Of a stretch of 10,234 bases of DNA, positions 1-6,124 are shown in pieces (position 1 is the stretch's first letter; each line of letters starts with the position of its first letter). The translations under genes were made by a program, and so were the position numbers. The stretch is from an uncultured Eubacteriales bacterium (GTDB lineage Bacteria > Bacillota > Clostridia > Christensenellales > Borkfalkiaceae), in NCBI GenBank assembly GCA_902767455.1, contig CACXHH010000287.1, forward strand, positions 1-10,234. The letters are read 5' to 3'. Below the pieces are notes generated by a model that saw only the letters and a list, made by a program, of their open reading frames with translations, ran no database searches and was not told the origin of the DNA.

Positions 1-25
1 GAACCTACGACCCTCCGGTTAACAG
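1..25. repeat. attL: left copy of the 25-bp attachment repeat
   Basis: These first 25 bases are identical to 10150-10174, which lie inside the tRNA-Asn gene and run from its anticodon loop to its T-loop. This is the usual signature of a tyrosine integrase inserting into the 3' half of a tRNA gene. The tRNA reads leftward, so this copy is the displaced host tRNA 3' half, and the repeat may continue to the left beyond the window. Identity stops sharply at base 26, which sets the left limit of the element. Confidence 0.9.
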
Positions 26-39
26 ACTAATTGCAAATA

Positions 40-58
40 TCGCTTATTATATAAGCGA
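40..58. other. Perfect 8-bp hairpin just inside attL
   Basis: TCGCTTAT, a 3-base TAT loop and ATAAGCGA form a perfect inverted repeat 15 bp from the attachment repeat. It could be an integrase or excision-factor arm site, or a small terminator-like structure, although no clear T-run follows on the plus strand. Only the palindrome is certain. Confidence 0.45.
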
Positions 59-76
59 AATTTGAGCGAAAAAATT

Positions 77-137
77 GGGTTCAACGATCTGAGTTAAGCG
101 TCGGGGCTACGCAACGTAGTTGAACTGCAGCGTAAAA
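77..137. repeat. Structured repeat copy A (left of methyltransferase cassette)
   Basis: This segment resembles 960-1053. Shared blocks are GATCTGAGTT, an AAGC..CGGG block, CGCAACGT followed by GT.GAACTG, and a closing CAGCG..CGTAAAAAA block. It can fold: GTTCAA (79-84) pairs with TTGAAC (120-125), and CTACG-CAA-CGTAG (107-119) forms a hairpin inside. Copies A and B flank the methyltransferase and the 47-aa peptide genes. Possible roles are an RNA or DNA structural element or the scar of a cassette insertion. I recognise no named family. Confidence 0.6.
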
Positions 138-161
138 AATTAAGTATTATAAGGTGTATTT

Positions 162-794
162 ATGAAAATTTTAGTAGCGTGTGAAGAAAGTCAGGCAGTA
201 TGTAAAGCGTTTCGCGTAAAAGGTCACGAAGCATATAGTTGTGATATTGTAATGTGCTCGGGTGGTCGACCTGAGTGGCATATTTGGTCGGACGTTCGAC
301 CGCTTTTAAACGGTGGAAGGTCTTTCAGAACTTGCAATGGTGAAGATCATTATATTGATCGTTGGGATATGATAATTGCATTTCCCCCGTGTACCTATTT
401 ATCAAAGGCAGGAAGCTCTAATCTTATAAAAGACGGAGTGATGGACTTTGCTCGTTTTGAAAAAGGACTTGAAGCGGTAAAGTTTTTCAATAATATCCTG
501 TCGGCGAAGTGTGGCAAGATTGTAATTGAAAATCCTGTTCCTATATCTTTGTTTGGTCTTCCGGTTCCGTCGCAGGTTATTCAGCCGTATTATTTCGGAG
601 TTCCCGTAAGCAAGATGACTTATTTGTGGTTCAAAGGTGATGTTCCTTTTTTATGTCCTACGAATGTCGTAAAACCGCAATATAGTTTTAAAACCTTTCC
701 GCAATTTAAAAACAGCAACGGTAAATATCGACAAAGGAATCGTTCGAAGACTTTTCCCGAAGTAGCGGAAGCGATGGCGTTAAGTTGGGGTTAA
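162..794 (+). CDS. Phage-type C5 DNA methyltransferase-like protein
   Basis: This 210-aa protein resembles the short cytosine-C5 methyltransferase-like proteins often found in phages. Near the N-terminus (residues 3-29) is a Rossmann-type segment with the CEES/FR.KGHEAYSCDI pattern that replaces the usual SAM-binding motif I. Residues 74-79 hold FPPCTY, comparable to motif IV with a candidate catalytic Cys77. Residues 122-125 hold IENP, comparable to motif VI (ENV in classical enzymes). It is shorter than typical C5 enzymes (300 aa or more) and has no obvious target-recognition domain, so activity on cytosine, or on free nucleotides, is uncertain. The start is supported by AAGGTG at 151-156. 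It lies next to attL, outside both repressor-controlled operons, and is flanked by related repeats, which suggests a cargo gene, perhaps for protection from restriction. Confidence 0.75.
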   Translation: MKILVACEESQAVCKAFRVKGHEAYSCDIVMCSGGRPEWHIWSDVRPLLNGGRSFRTCNGEDHYIDRWDMIIAFPPCTYLSKAGSSNLIKDGVMDFARFEKGLEAVKFFNNILSAKCGKIVIENPVPISLFGLPVPSQVIQPYYFGVPVSKMTYLWFKGDVPFLCPTNVVKPQYSFKTFPQFKNSNGKYRQRNRSKTFPEVAEAMALSWG

Positions 795-795
795 A

Positions 796-939
796 ATGAA
801 AAGAATAGATTATCGGTATTATATTTGTTTGGCAATAACTCTCGGTTTTTTCGCGTTGTATTTCGTTTTCCCGAACGCTCCAGGGCGAGTTGTCAAGATG
901 AGTTGGATAAACAGCATTCGCATTTCCAAAATGATTTGA
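796..939 (+). CDS. Small single-span membrane peptide (hypothetical, 47 aa)
   Basis: This short reading frame begins one base after the methyltransferase stop codon, with GGGG (787-790) as a weak ribosome site. The product has a charged/aromatic N-terminus (MKRIDYRYY), a hydrophobic stretch at about residues 10-25 (ICLAITLGFFALYFVF), and a short basic tail ending in SKMI. This fits a type II or III single-pass membrane peptide of 47 residues. I do not recognise a family. The tight junction suggests co-expression with the methyltransferase. In size and topology it could be a small coat or accessory membrane protein, but it is not in the structural operon, so that is weak. It ends 21 bases before repeat copy B. 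Confidence 0.45.
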   Translation: MKRIDYRYYICLAITLGFFALYFVFPNAPGRVVKMSWINSIRISKMI

Positions 940-959
940 ACAGGGGTAGACTTAAGTCG

Positions 960-1053
960 GGGGTCAAGGATCTGAGTTGTAAGCCCGGGCGAAGAACCGG
1001 AGTTGCGCAACGTTGTCGAACTGTTGTGCCGGAGTTCGATGTCAATCAGCGCC
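960..1053. repeat. Structured repeat copy B (right of methyltransferase cassette)
   Basis: This is a longer relative of the element at 77-137: GATCTGAGTT, then AAGCCCGGG, then CGCAACGTTGTCGAACTG, and CAGCGCCGTAAAAAA at the end, with two insertions relative to copy A. It contains the self-complementary GTTGCGCAAC (1002-1011) and the hairpin TCGAACT/AGTTCGA (1016-1022 with 1033-1039). A 92-codon open frame runs through it (825-1103), but it has no ribosome site and crosses the terminator, so I treat the segment as noncoding. Confidence 0.6.
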
Positions 1054-1094
1054 GTAAAAAAAAAGAGTGTATCGATTTTGATACTCTCTTTTTT
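1053..1094. terminator. Bidirectional rho-independent terminator
   Basis: An A-run (from about 1055) leads into GAGTGTATC, a GATTTT loop and GATACTCTC, then a T-run to about 1094. The stem has one mismatch. With A's on one side and T's on the other it can stop transcription both ways: rightward from the methyltransferase cassette, and leftward from the repressor gene, which ends at 1120. Confidence 0.8.
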
Positions 1095-1119
1095 TATATG
1101 TAAGTATATACGTAAGTAG

Positions 1120-1401
1120 TTAAAATTTAATGGTAGAGTTTTCTGAAGCGTTTACTACGGTGTTATTAAAAGAATTGACGTATTTTGCTCCTGTTTCGTC
1201 TTCAAGACCAAGTATATAGTCGGCTGTTACTTCAAAATATATGGCTAAGTTAATTAGATAATCGCAGTTTGGTGCTGTTTTTCCTGTTAGCCAGTAATGC
1301 AAAACACTTTTACTTATGTTCAAGTCTTTTGAAAGTTTGTATGCTGTTATACCTTTTTCGACTAAAAGTTCGTTTAGTCTTTCTTGTACTTTATTTTTCA
1401 T
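1120..1401 (-). CDS. XRE-family (Cro/CI-type) transcriptional repressor
   Basis: This 93-aa protein consists mainly of an HTH_3 fold at about residues 8-65. The helix-turn-helix lies around 20-41 (AYKLSKDLNISKSVLHYWLTG) and is followed by the classic YLINLAIYFEVTADYILGLED segment. The remaining tail, about 25 residues, is Asn/Thr-rich with no peptidase domain, so induction is unlikely to use LexA-like self-cleavage. It is divergent from the zinc-ribbon gene, with P1 between them. No Shine-Dalgarno precedes the ATG; the bases directly upstream are operator-like site O1 (1403-1418). This suggests a leaderless or poorly initiated transcript and negative autoregulation. It is the obvious candidate binder of the five GTTCT-N6-AGAAC sites at P1 and P2. 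Confidence 0.9.
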   Translation of the reverse strand: MKNKVQERLNELLVEKGITAYKLSKDLNISKSVLHYWLTGKTAPNCDYLINLAIYFEVTADYILGLEDETGAKYVNSFNNTVVNASENSTIKF

Positions 1402-1402
1402 A

Positions 1403-1418
1403 GTTAAAATTTTAGAAC
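1403..1418. promoter_or_regulatory. Operator O1 (repressor-proximal)
   Basis: GTTAAAATTTTAGAAC is a 16-bp site with a perfect right half (AGAAC) and a degenerate left half of the GTTCT-N6-AGAAC pattern. It sits one base upstream of the repressor start codon, where binding would block the repressor's own expression. Confidence 0.6.
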
Positions 1419-1435
1419 TTTTATGTCGTTTTGTC

Positions 1436-1463
1436 TTGACATTTCTAAAAATTGAACTATAAT
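1436..1463 (+). promoter_or_regulatory. Promoter P1 for the structural operon, with operator O2 in its spacer
   Basis: TTGACA (1436-1441) and TATAAT (1458-1463) are both perfect sigma-A consensus hexamers, with a 16-bp spacer. The spacer is exactly TTTCTAAAAATTGAAC (1442-1457), a variant of the operator pattern, so repressor binding would exclude RNA polymerase. Expected transcription start is near 1470. Confidence 0.85.
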
Positions 1464-1470
1464 AATATTA

Positions 1471-1486
1471 GTTCTTATTTTAGAAC
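1471..1486. promoter_or_regulatory. Operator O3 (downstream of P1)
   Basis: GTTCTTATTTTAGAAC has perfect outer half-sites GTTCT and AGAAC separated by 6 bp. It begins 8 bp after the -10 hexamer, so it overlaps the predicted transcription start. Its centre is 29 bp from O2, about three helical turns, which allows cooperative binding on one face. Confidence 0.8.
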
Positions 1487-1504
1487 GCGTTTATGGAGGT
1501 TGGT

Positions 1505-1765
1505 ATGATAAAAGATAAGTATTGTATGCACTGTTCGAATTCTTTTGTAAATGGTATTGATCCCGATTATGATGGCTCTGCCTCTACTATCGGAAAAAGT
1601 GATAAACATTTAAATATGTTTGTATCATCTGCGGGATTAAATAAGCCGGCTCCCGTTTTAATTGAATATTGTCCTTTTTGTGGACGTCTGATAAAGGGAA
1701 ACATACCTTATTTGGAAAAAGAAGAACTAATTGATAACAATAAAACTTTATTGTTAAAGGGGTGA
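1505..1765 (+). CDS. Small zinc-ribbon-like protein (hypothetical, 86 aa)
   Basis: This is the first gene of the P1 operon. I take the ATG at 1505 because GGAGG (1495-1499) is well spaced before it; an in-frame ATG at 1493 overlaps that ribosome site and has none of its own. The protein has two Cys pairs, C7-M-H-C10 and C56-P-F-C59-G, the form of a zinc ribbon, joined by a Gly/Asp/Ser-rich linker. Residues after 65 are acidic and Lys-rich. No enzyme motif or membrane segment is visible. Its position directly behind the repressor-controlled promoter suggests an early regulator or a nucleic-acid-binding accessory protein, but this is inference and no named family is recognised. Confidence 0.75.
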   Translation: MIKDKYCMHCSNSFVNGIDPDYDGSASTIGKSDKHLNMFVSSAGLNKPAPVLIEYCPFCGRLIKGNIPYLEKEELIDNNKTLLLKG

Positions 1766-1770
1766 TGTAA

Positions 1771-2049
1771 ATGTCACGTGATATAGAATTTACTCCTTTC
1801 TCCCGGGCATTGGCGGAGCATTTTGAAAAACTTGAGCCGCGTAAATCGGAAAAGGTAAGAAGATCTAACTTGGTTTACGATCGTTTAATGTATAAAGCAA
1901 TGGCTTCCGACGACTTTTGGAAAATGCGTTATTACAATGCAGTTAGTTCTCTTCAATCCGAACGTAATCGTTTGCTATCAAAACGGGAGAAGCGTAAGTT
2001 ATATAACCTTAACGTTAAAAAGCATGGTAAGCAAAAAGGTAAAAGGTGA
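1771..2049 (+). CDS. Basic, helix-rich hypothetical protein (92 aa)
   Basis: The protein is rich in Lys and Arg and predicted mostly helical from its amphipathic pattern. Residues 20-60 include EPRKSEKVRRSNLVYDRLMY, and the last 20 residues are strongly basic (NVKKHGKQKGKR). It has no Cys pairs, signal peptide or membrane segment. GGGTGATG before the ATG overlaps the previous stop, so translation is probably coupled. The basic tail suggests nucleic-acid or membrane-surface contact. I do not recognise the family. Its place in the operon, before secreted proteins, makes a virion or assembly accessory role possible but unproven. Confidence 0.7.
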   Translation: MSRDIEFTPFSRALAEHFEKLEPRKSEKVRRSNLVYDRLMYKAMASDDFWKMRYYNAVSSLQSERNRLLSKREKRKLYNLNVKKHGKQKGKR

Positions 2050-2052
2050 TGT

Positions 2053-3120
2053 ATGAAAAACGTTGTTAAAAAGATTATCTTCGGCATATCGGTCTTCGTG
2101 ATCCTTGCCTTCTTCGCTGCGTGCGACGTTCTTTCCGTTGTCGGTGGCGGGAACGGCGGAGCGTACAGCGGTGTGAATATCAATCCTCCTTTAGTGCCGG
2201 AGATCAAGGACGATACGTTGGTTTGTACGTTTGAGATCTCCGGAGACGCTGAACGACTCGGACTGTACGACGGATATGCCGGCGTAGATTGTCAGCTTAC
2301 TTCTCACGACGGATATTTTGCGAATACGTTTGAGTTCGATTACGTTGATTGGGGAGACGGTACCGTTCAGTATAAAGAGTCTTATTACGCCGATCAGATC
2401 GGTGAGTCAGACGATCAGACTTTGTTCGTTGATAATTATACGCAAAGCATAAAAGTTGATTACTATACTATTACTTGGTATTATCATACTTATCCACGTC
2501 AAGAATACGGAGCTTCCCGAACGTATACTTGCAAGATTTACGGATGCGCTGCAAATATTGGCACGGCGTTTAACGACGTGAAGACAATGACGACGTTCCG
2601 TATACCCGATAACTGTACTAACATATCGTTCAGCGGCTGCAAGATTCTATCTGACGTGATGTTTGGTAAAGACTCGTCTTTGGCTTCTATTCCGAGTTTT
2701 TGGGGCTGTTATAAACTACGTAACGTTCAGATGGACGGTTCGGCTGAATTTCCGGAAGGTTACGTTACGTTTCCGGACACTGTAACCAGTGGCTCGATTT
2801 TATTAAGCAACTGTAGTTCCGTAAAGTCTGTTTTCGTACCTGATACGGTAACGAGTCTTCAACTTGGACTTAGTGCTTTAAGTAATTTAAAGCGTATGAC
2901 GTTAGGCGCTTCAGTTGCGTCTATCGGACCGTCTATTATAGACGAGTGTCCGAACTTAACGGACGTATACTTCAAAAGCAATACTCCGCCTACTTTATAC
3001 TGGGCGATTTTCGGCGAGACGGGAGACGGCGGCAAGATAATACTTCACGTTCCGGCGATAGCGCTTGCGAAGTATCTTAGAGCTGAGAATTATCCTACAG
3101 ACAGGATAGTTATCGATTAA
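2053..3120 (+). CDS. Secreted PKD-like + leucine-rich-repeat surface protein, probable lipoprotein
   Basis: The 355-aa product starts with a basic/hydrophobic signal (residues 1-23) ending in FFAAC, a near-consensus lipobox with Cys24. A Gly/Asn-rich linker follows. Residues about 58-165 look like a PKD-type beta-sandwich: VDWGDGT (98-104), HTY (145-147) and a closing YTCKIYG strand. Residues about 178-330 contain irregular BspA/LRR_5-type repeats (patterns such as F.GC..L..V.F, and IP/FPDTVTS motifs). Such domains mediate adhesion. In a filamentous-phage operon it may be a virion tip or adsorption protein, or a host-surface lipoprotein that alters the lysogen (conversion or superinfection exclusion). 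AAGGTGATGT precedes the ATG. I favour a surface adhesin; whether it is in the virion is unknown. Confidence 0.75.
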   Translation: MKNVVKKIIFGISVFVILAFFAACDVLSVVGGGNGGAYSGVNINPPLVPEIKDDTLVCTFEISGDAERLGLYDGYAGVDCQLTSHDGYFANTFEFDYVDWGDGTVQYKESYYADQIGESDDQTLFVDNYTQSIKVDYYTITWYYHTYPRQEYGASRTYTCKIYGCAANIGTAFNDVKTMTTFRIPDNCTNISFSGCKILSDVMFGKDSSLASIPSFWGCYKLRNVQMDGSAEFPEGYVTFPDTVTSGSILLSNCSSVKSVFVPDTVTSLQLGLSALSNLKRMTLGASVASIGPSIIDECPNLTDVYFKSNTPPTLYWAIFGETGDGGKIILHVPAIALAKYLRAENYPTDRIVID

Positions 3121-3166
3121 GATAAATTGCTTGCTCCCAGGCTTATAGGGAAAAGGAAATATTTAG

Positions 3167-3328
3167 GTGGCAAGTTTTAACCGAAGAAGACGTTCTTCAA
3201 CGAATGCGAAAGCGTTCAACATGGGCAGAGCTTACGGCGCGGCTAAACGAGGTCGTAGGATACGCGGATTGTCGAGTAGGCAGCGTAGACAGTTCCAAAG
3301 AGGCTATAACATAGGGTACGGGAGGTAA
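3167..3328 (+). CDS. Arginine-rich 53-aa basic protein (GTG start)
   Basis: This gene is easily missed because it starts with GTG. AAAAGGA (3151-3157) lies 9 bases upstream, and the gene fills the gap between its two neighbours. The product begins (M)ASFNRRRRSSTNAK and has about 15 Arg in 53 residues, no acidic residues, and a repeated pair of GYxxGxxR-like motifs: MGRAYGAAKRGRR near 19-31 and RGYNIGYGR at the end. It has no membrane span. This composition fits binding of nucleic acid, like the small DNA-condensing or packaging proteins of ssDNA phages (microvirus J is a compositional, not homologous, comparison). In this operon, a virion DNA-binding protein is the best guess. The minus-strand frame here (3197-3421) is a shadow. 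Confidence 0.75.
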   Translation: MASFNRRRRSSTNAKAFNMGRAYGAAKRGRRIRGLSSRQRRQFQRGYNIGYGR

Positions 3329-3335
3329 AATAACT

Positions 3336-3815
3336 ATGAGAAGAAGAAACGTAAAGTGGGTCGTACTGATCCTGGCATTACTCGTGATCGCCGTAGGTAT
3401 CGGCGGATACGTAGTATACAATCAACAGCAGGCAATTGAAACGTTGCAGACTGAGAAAGTTCTCGGCGTAGCGGCGTACGAGACCGGTGCGTTTGATACG
3501 ACGACCGGAAAGCTTATCACTTCCGAAGAGAATGAATATTCGTTGTACACTCCCGGCTATTACAAGCTTGAAGGCGTTCAGATCGAGCTTGCGAAGAACT
3601 CCGACTTGACTTATAAGGTATTCTACTACGGTGAAGATAAGGACTTTATCGCTTGCACTGCATATCTTAACGGTGATTACGTGGCGGCAAACGTAACTGC
3701 GGAGCCTTCCGGCGCGAAGTACTTCAGGATCATGATAAACACCAACGAAGTAAAGGTCACGCCGACGAATAAAGCAAAGCTTGTTAAAGAAGTTACGGTA
3801 ACTGTAGCAAAATAA
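3336..3815 (+). CDS. Membrane-anchored protein with extracellular beta-rich domain (159 aa)
   Basis: A basic start (MRRRNVKW) precedes a strong hydrophobic segment at about residues 7-28, which acts as an uncleaved signal-anchor or signal peptide. The rest (about 40-159) is a beta-rich, jelly-roll-like domain with YYKLEGVQIEL, LTYKVFYYGEDKDFI and PSGAKYFRIMI strands. That pattern is seen in carbohydrate-binding-like modules of Firmicute phage and surface proteins (family-level memory, not a search). GGGAGGTAA (3320-3328) gives a good ribosome site and covers the previous stop codon. A strong terminator follows at once, as after the major coat gene of classical filamentous phages. It may therefore be a highly expressed virion protein, although 159 aa is large for a major coat. 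Confidence 0.7.
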   Translation: MRRRNVKWVVLILALLVIAVGIGGYVVYNQQQAIETLQTEKVLGVAAYETGAFDTTTGKLITSEENEYSLYTPGYYKLEGVQIELAKNSDLTYKVFYYGEDKDFIACTAYLNGDYVAANVTAEPSGAKYFRIMINTNEVKVTPTNKAKLVKEVTVTVAK

Positions 3816-3824
3816 TATAACGGT

Positions 3825-3853
3825 AAAGGGCTGACAACTAAATCAGCCCTTTT
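3825..3853 (+). terminator. Intra-operon rho-independent terminator
   Basis: AAAGGGCTGA (3825-3834) pairs perfectly with TCAGCCCTTT (3843-3852) around an 8-base loop, and T-rich sequence follows. No promoter is evident between it and the 704-aa gene, so it probably acts as a leaky attenuator. It would give more upstream transcript than 704-aa transcript, as in the gene VIII/III arrangement of Ff phages. Confidence 0.85.
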
Positions 3854-3871
3854 AATTTTGGGGGTGTTCCC

Positions 3872-5986
3872 ATGAAAATAAAACAAGTCATCATAACTGC
3901 TTTAGTTGCCCTTCTGAGCTTTATTGGCGCGTCGCCTTCCTTGCCGTTCGTTCATGGCGAAAGCGGTACGTTTAAGATACTTGTGATTGGTTCTTCGGCG
4001 ATGTCGGACTCGAACACTGCAAGCACGTTCATAAGTCTTATGTCTGAAGCGGATGACGTTGACGTCGAATACTACAAAGAGTATTCAGATATATATACTA
4101 TGGTTCGTATGCAAAACGCGAGTACGGAATTATCAAGCAACGTCAACTCTGCGTTATCTGCCAGGCATTACGACGCGATAGTCGTACAGATTTCGAGACG
4201 AAACACACCGACGGCTGCCGACGTTGCAACTGCGGAGTATAACGCTCTGTCGGCAGTCATGCCGAAGTTGAAGTCTTCAGCCGACGAAGTTTATCTTTTT
4301 GCGCTCGAAGGTCTTGAAAACCCGACTAAGTATTATATTCAGAACGGCGCATTTAAGACTAACAACGTCGTGGATCCATGCAACGTGCGCGAACATACGG
4401 ACTATATGGCGAGCTTGTGTTATACTTGGAGCGGCGCGTTGGGAGTCCGCGGAATATACTATGGCAGCGGCTACGCAAATTACATAGAGAGCCTGGATTA
4501 TACAGGACCGATAAGCGGCGCGGCAGGATATATGCGAGCGTGCGCTATGTACGACGTTATAAGACGAAAGCGTTTAAGTTCTGATTGTAAGTTCTATAAC
4601 AAACTAAATAAGACTACGGCGATGACGTTACGCGCTTACGCATACGACGCTGTTCGTTATCAGAACGACTATACGGACTTCGACGGGGTTTCAAACGTTC
4701 TTGACGATCTTCAGAATGATAGTTCGTTTGACGTAAGTTCGTTCAGGCGTTGTGAGACCGATTACAACGTTACGGTTCTGAGCATTGGCGAAGACGTTGA
4801 GCGACAACTGTACGTTTATACGTATCAACCGGCGACGAGTTGTCCTGATCTGAATACAATAAACATGTCAAACGTATCGAGCGCGGCGTTGAGTCTTGAA
4901 GACGGAGAGAAGCTTAACTATCTCGTATATAACTTACGCTGCGTTTCCCGGAACGGAGTTTTCCGAAAGTATTACGTCGTAAATTATACGGTATCCGAAG
5001 CATGGCAGCGTTTTTACGACATTAGTTCTGTCATGCGACCGTTCGATAAAGATAGCGGACTCGACCGATACTATGATACGCAGCCTGACTACGTCGACGC
5101 GGTCCATACCGTTGCTTCGTGTTGGGAATTCGTCGGGTATTATAACTCAAACTCGAAGTCGGTGTTCAGAGATGATATATCTGTCGTAAACGTTACGTCG
5201 AAGTTCGACGGCTACGTCAGACTGCCCGACGGTTACGGGAATCTGTGGTCCGTCGTCTTTGGCAGCCTTACCGAACACGTTACCGACGTGTACTTCGTCG
5301 CCTTTAATACCGATTACGATATCGACGACCTTTTGGAAGCGGACGTATGGTTCAAGACGGTATCAGAGCGAACTATCATAACGACGTCGATTCAGACTTC
5401 CACTTCCCCCGGACGCGAAGGGATAGCGTATCTTGATTATACGCAAAAGACCGGAAACACCGGTGACGGAGTTTTCGGGCATAAGTACATAATGTATCGG
5501 ATAATGACGTCTTCGGAGTTTTTGTCGGAGATCTCCGAGCTTGAAGTATATAATACCGATCGCGTCAGTTCGGATAAGCGCGCAAACATTTCGAATAAAT
5601 CTTGGGTTCTTCTGTATGCGGAGTGTCCCGTTCAGACTACGGTAACGGCAACAATGACTATCCGCGAAGTAGAACGCGTTGCTGAAGAAACTATTTTGCG
5701 TTTAAAGTTTGTAGACGGCGAAGGCATTACGTATAATCTCGGCGCCATTGACGGGAAGACGGTTCCGCCGATAACGCCGACGTTGGAAGTCGATAACGAC
5801 GCAAGAAAAGCCGCGAACAAAGTTCAGGACGATACGCGAAGCTTAATTCAGAAGATCCTTGACTTTCTCGCGACGTTGGGCGAGATCGTCAAGTGGTCGG
5901 TTATCGTGATCGCCGCCATCGCGGCGCTCATACTCGTAGTCTGGATCGTCGACAAAGTCGTACATATCTTCAAGCGGGGTTCGTAA
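3872..5986 (+). CDS. Large pIII-like surface/adsorption protein with SGNH-like N-terminal domain and C-terminal anchor
   Basis: The 704-aa protein has a cleavable signal peptide (about residues 1-29, MKIKQVIITALVALLSFIGA then SPSLPFVHG). Next comes a domain starting TFKILVIGSSAMSDS (33-47) that resembles the first block of SGNH hydrolases of the DUF4886 kind; Ser41 or Ser42 takes the nucleophile place, but the DxxH block was not found, so activity is doubtful. The middle, about 300-640, is beta-rich with YDISSVMRPFDKDSG and VYFVAFNTDYDIDDL. I associate this pattern with large structural proteins of Clostridial inovirus-like prophages (from memory). A single membrane helix (about 674-693, VIVIAAIAALILVVWIV) and short basic tail end it. 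Signal peptide plus C-terminal anchor is the topology of filamentous-phage pIII. GGGGGTG (3860-3866) is the ribosome site. Confidence 0.75.
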   Translation: MKIKQVIITALVALLSFIGASPSLPFVHGESGTFKILVIGSSAMSDSNTASTFISLMSEADDVDVEYYKEYSDIYTMVRMQNASTELSSNVNSALSARHYDAIVVQISRRNTPTAADVATAEYNALSAVMPKLKSSADEVYLFALEGLENPTKYYIQNGAFKTNNVVDPCNVREHTDYMASLCYTWSGALGVRGIYYGSGYANYIESLDYTGPISGAAGYMRACAMYDVIRRKRLSSDCKFYNKLNKTTAMTLRAYAYDAVRYQNDYTDFDGVSNVLDDLQNDSSFDVSSFRRCETDYNVTVLSIGEDVERQLYVYTYQPATSCPDLNTINMSNVSSAALSLEDGEKLNYLVYNLRCVSRNGVFRKYYVVNYTVSEAWQRFYDISSVMRPFDKDSGLDRYYDTQPDYVDAVHTVASCWEFVGYYNSNSKSVFRDDISVVNVTSKFDGYVRLPDGYGNLWSVVFGSLTEHVTDVYFVAFNTDYDIDDLLEADVWFKTVSERTIITTSIQTSTSPGREGIAYLDYTQKTGNTGDGVFGHKYIMYRIMTSSEFLSEISELEVYNTDRVSSDKRANISNKSWVLLYAECPVQTTVTATMTIREVERVAEETILRLKFVDGEGITYNLGAIDGKTVPPITPTLEVDNDARKAANKVQDDTRSLIQKILDFLATLGEIVKWSVIVIAAIAALILVVWIVDKVVHIFKRGS

Positions 5987-6124
5987 AAAGCCGTCGGCAG
6001 ACTATAATAATACTCCGCCGCAGGCGGATAATCCAAAATTCACCCCGACGTGAACGTGTAAAAAGCGACTGGGGGTGTTGGGCTACTCCCCGCTCAGAGC
6101 GAGAGCCCCGGTCGGACGGCTGAC
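5987..6124. other. Highly structured noncoding region, 5' domain
   Basis: No convincing gene lies between the 704-aa protein and the terminator at 6254. This part can close on itself through AGCCGTC (5989-5995) and GACGGCT (6115-6121). Inside are TCCGCC-GCA-GGCGGA (6014-6028), GGGCT/AGCCC (6080-6084 with 6104-6108) enclosing CGCTC-A-GAGCG (6091-6101), and G/C-runs that can pair. The density of hairpins suggests a replication origin, a packaging signal like the filamentous-phage intergenic region, or a structured 3' RNA of the P1 transcript. Confidence 0.55.

Noticed and set aside
26..161. Promoter for the methyltransferase
   Set aside because: Several partial -35/-10 matches exist (for example TTGAAC at 120 with TATTAT at 145), but spacing is poor or too close to the ribosome site, so none is listed.
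825..1103. 92-codon plus-strand open frame across repeat B
   Set aside because: It has no ribosome site, runs through hairpins and the terminator, and has mixed, unstructured composition. The coupled 47-aa frame at 796-939 fits better.
5426..5444. GCGTAT/ATACGC hairpin exposing CTTGATT, reminiscent of the pC194-group Rep nick motif CTTGATA
   Set aside because: It lies within the well-formed 704-aa coding frame, the last motif base differs, and no wider origin similarity is visible. Probably coincidence, though Rep_1 family nicking makes it worth remembering.
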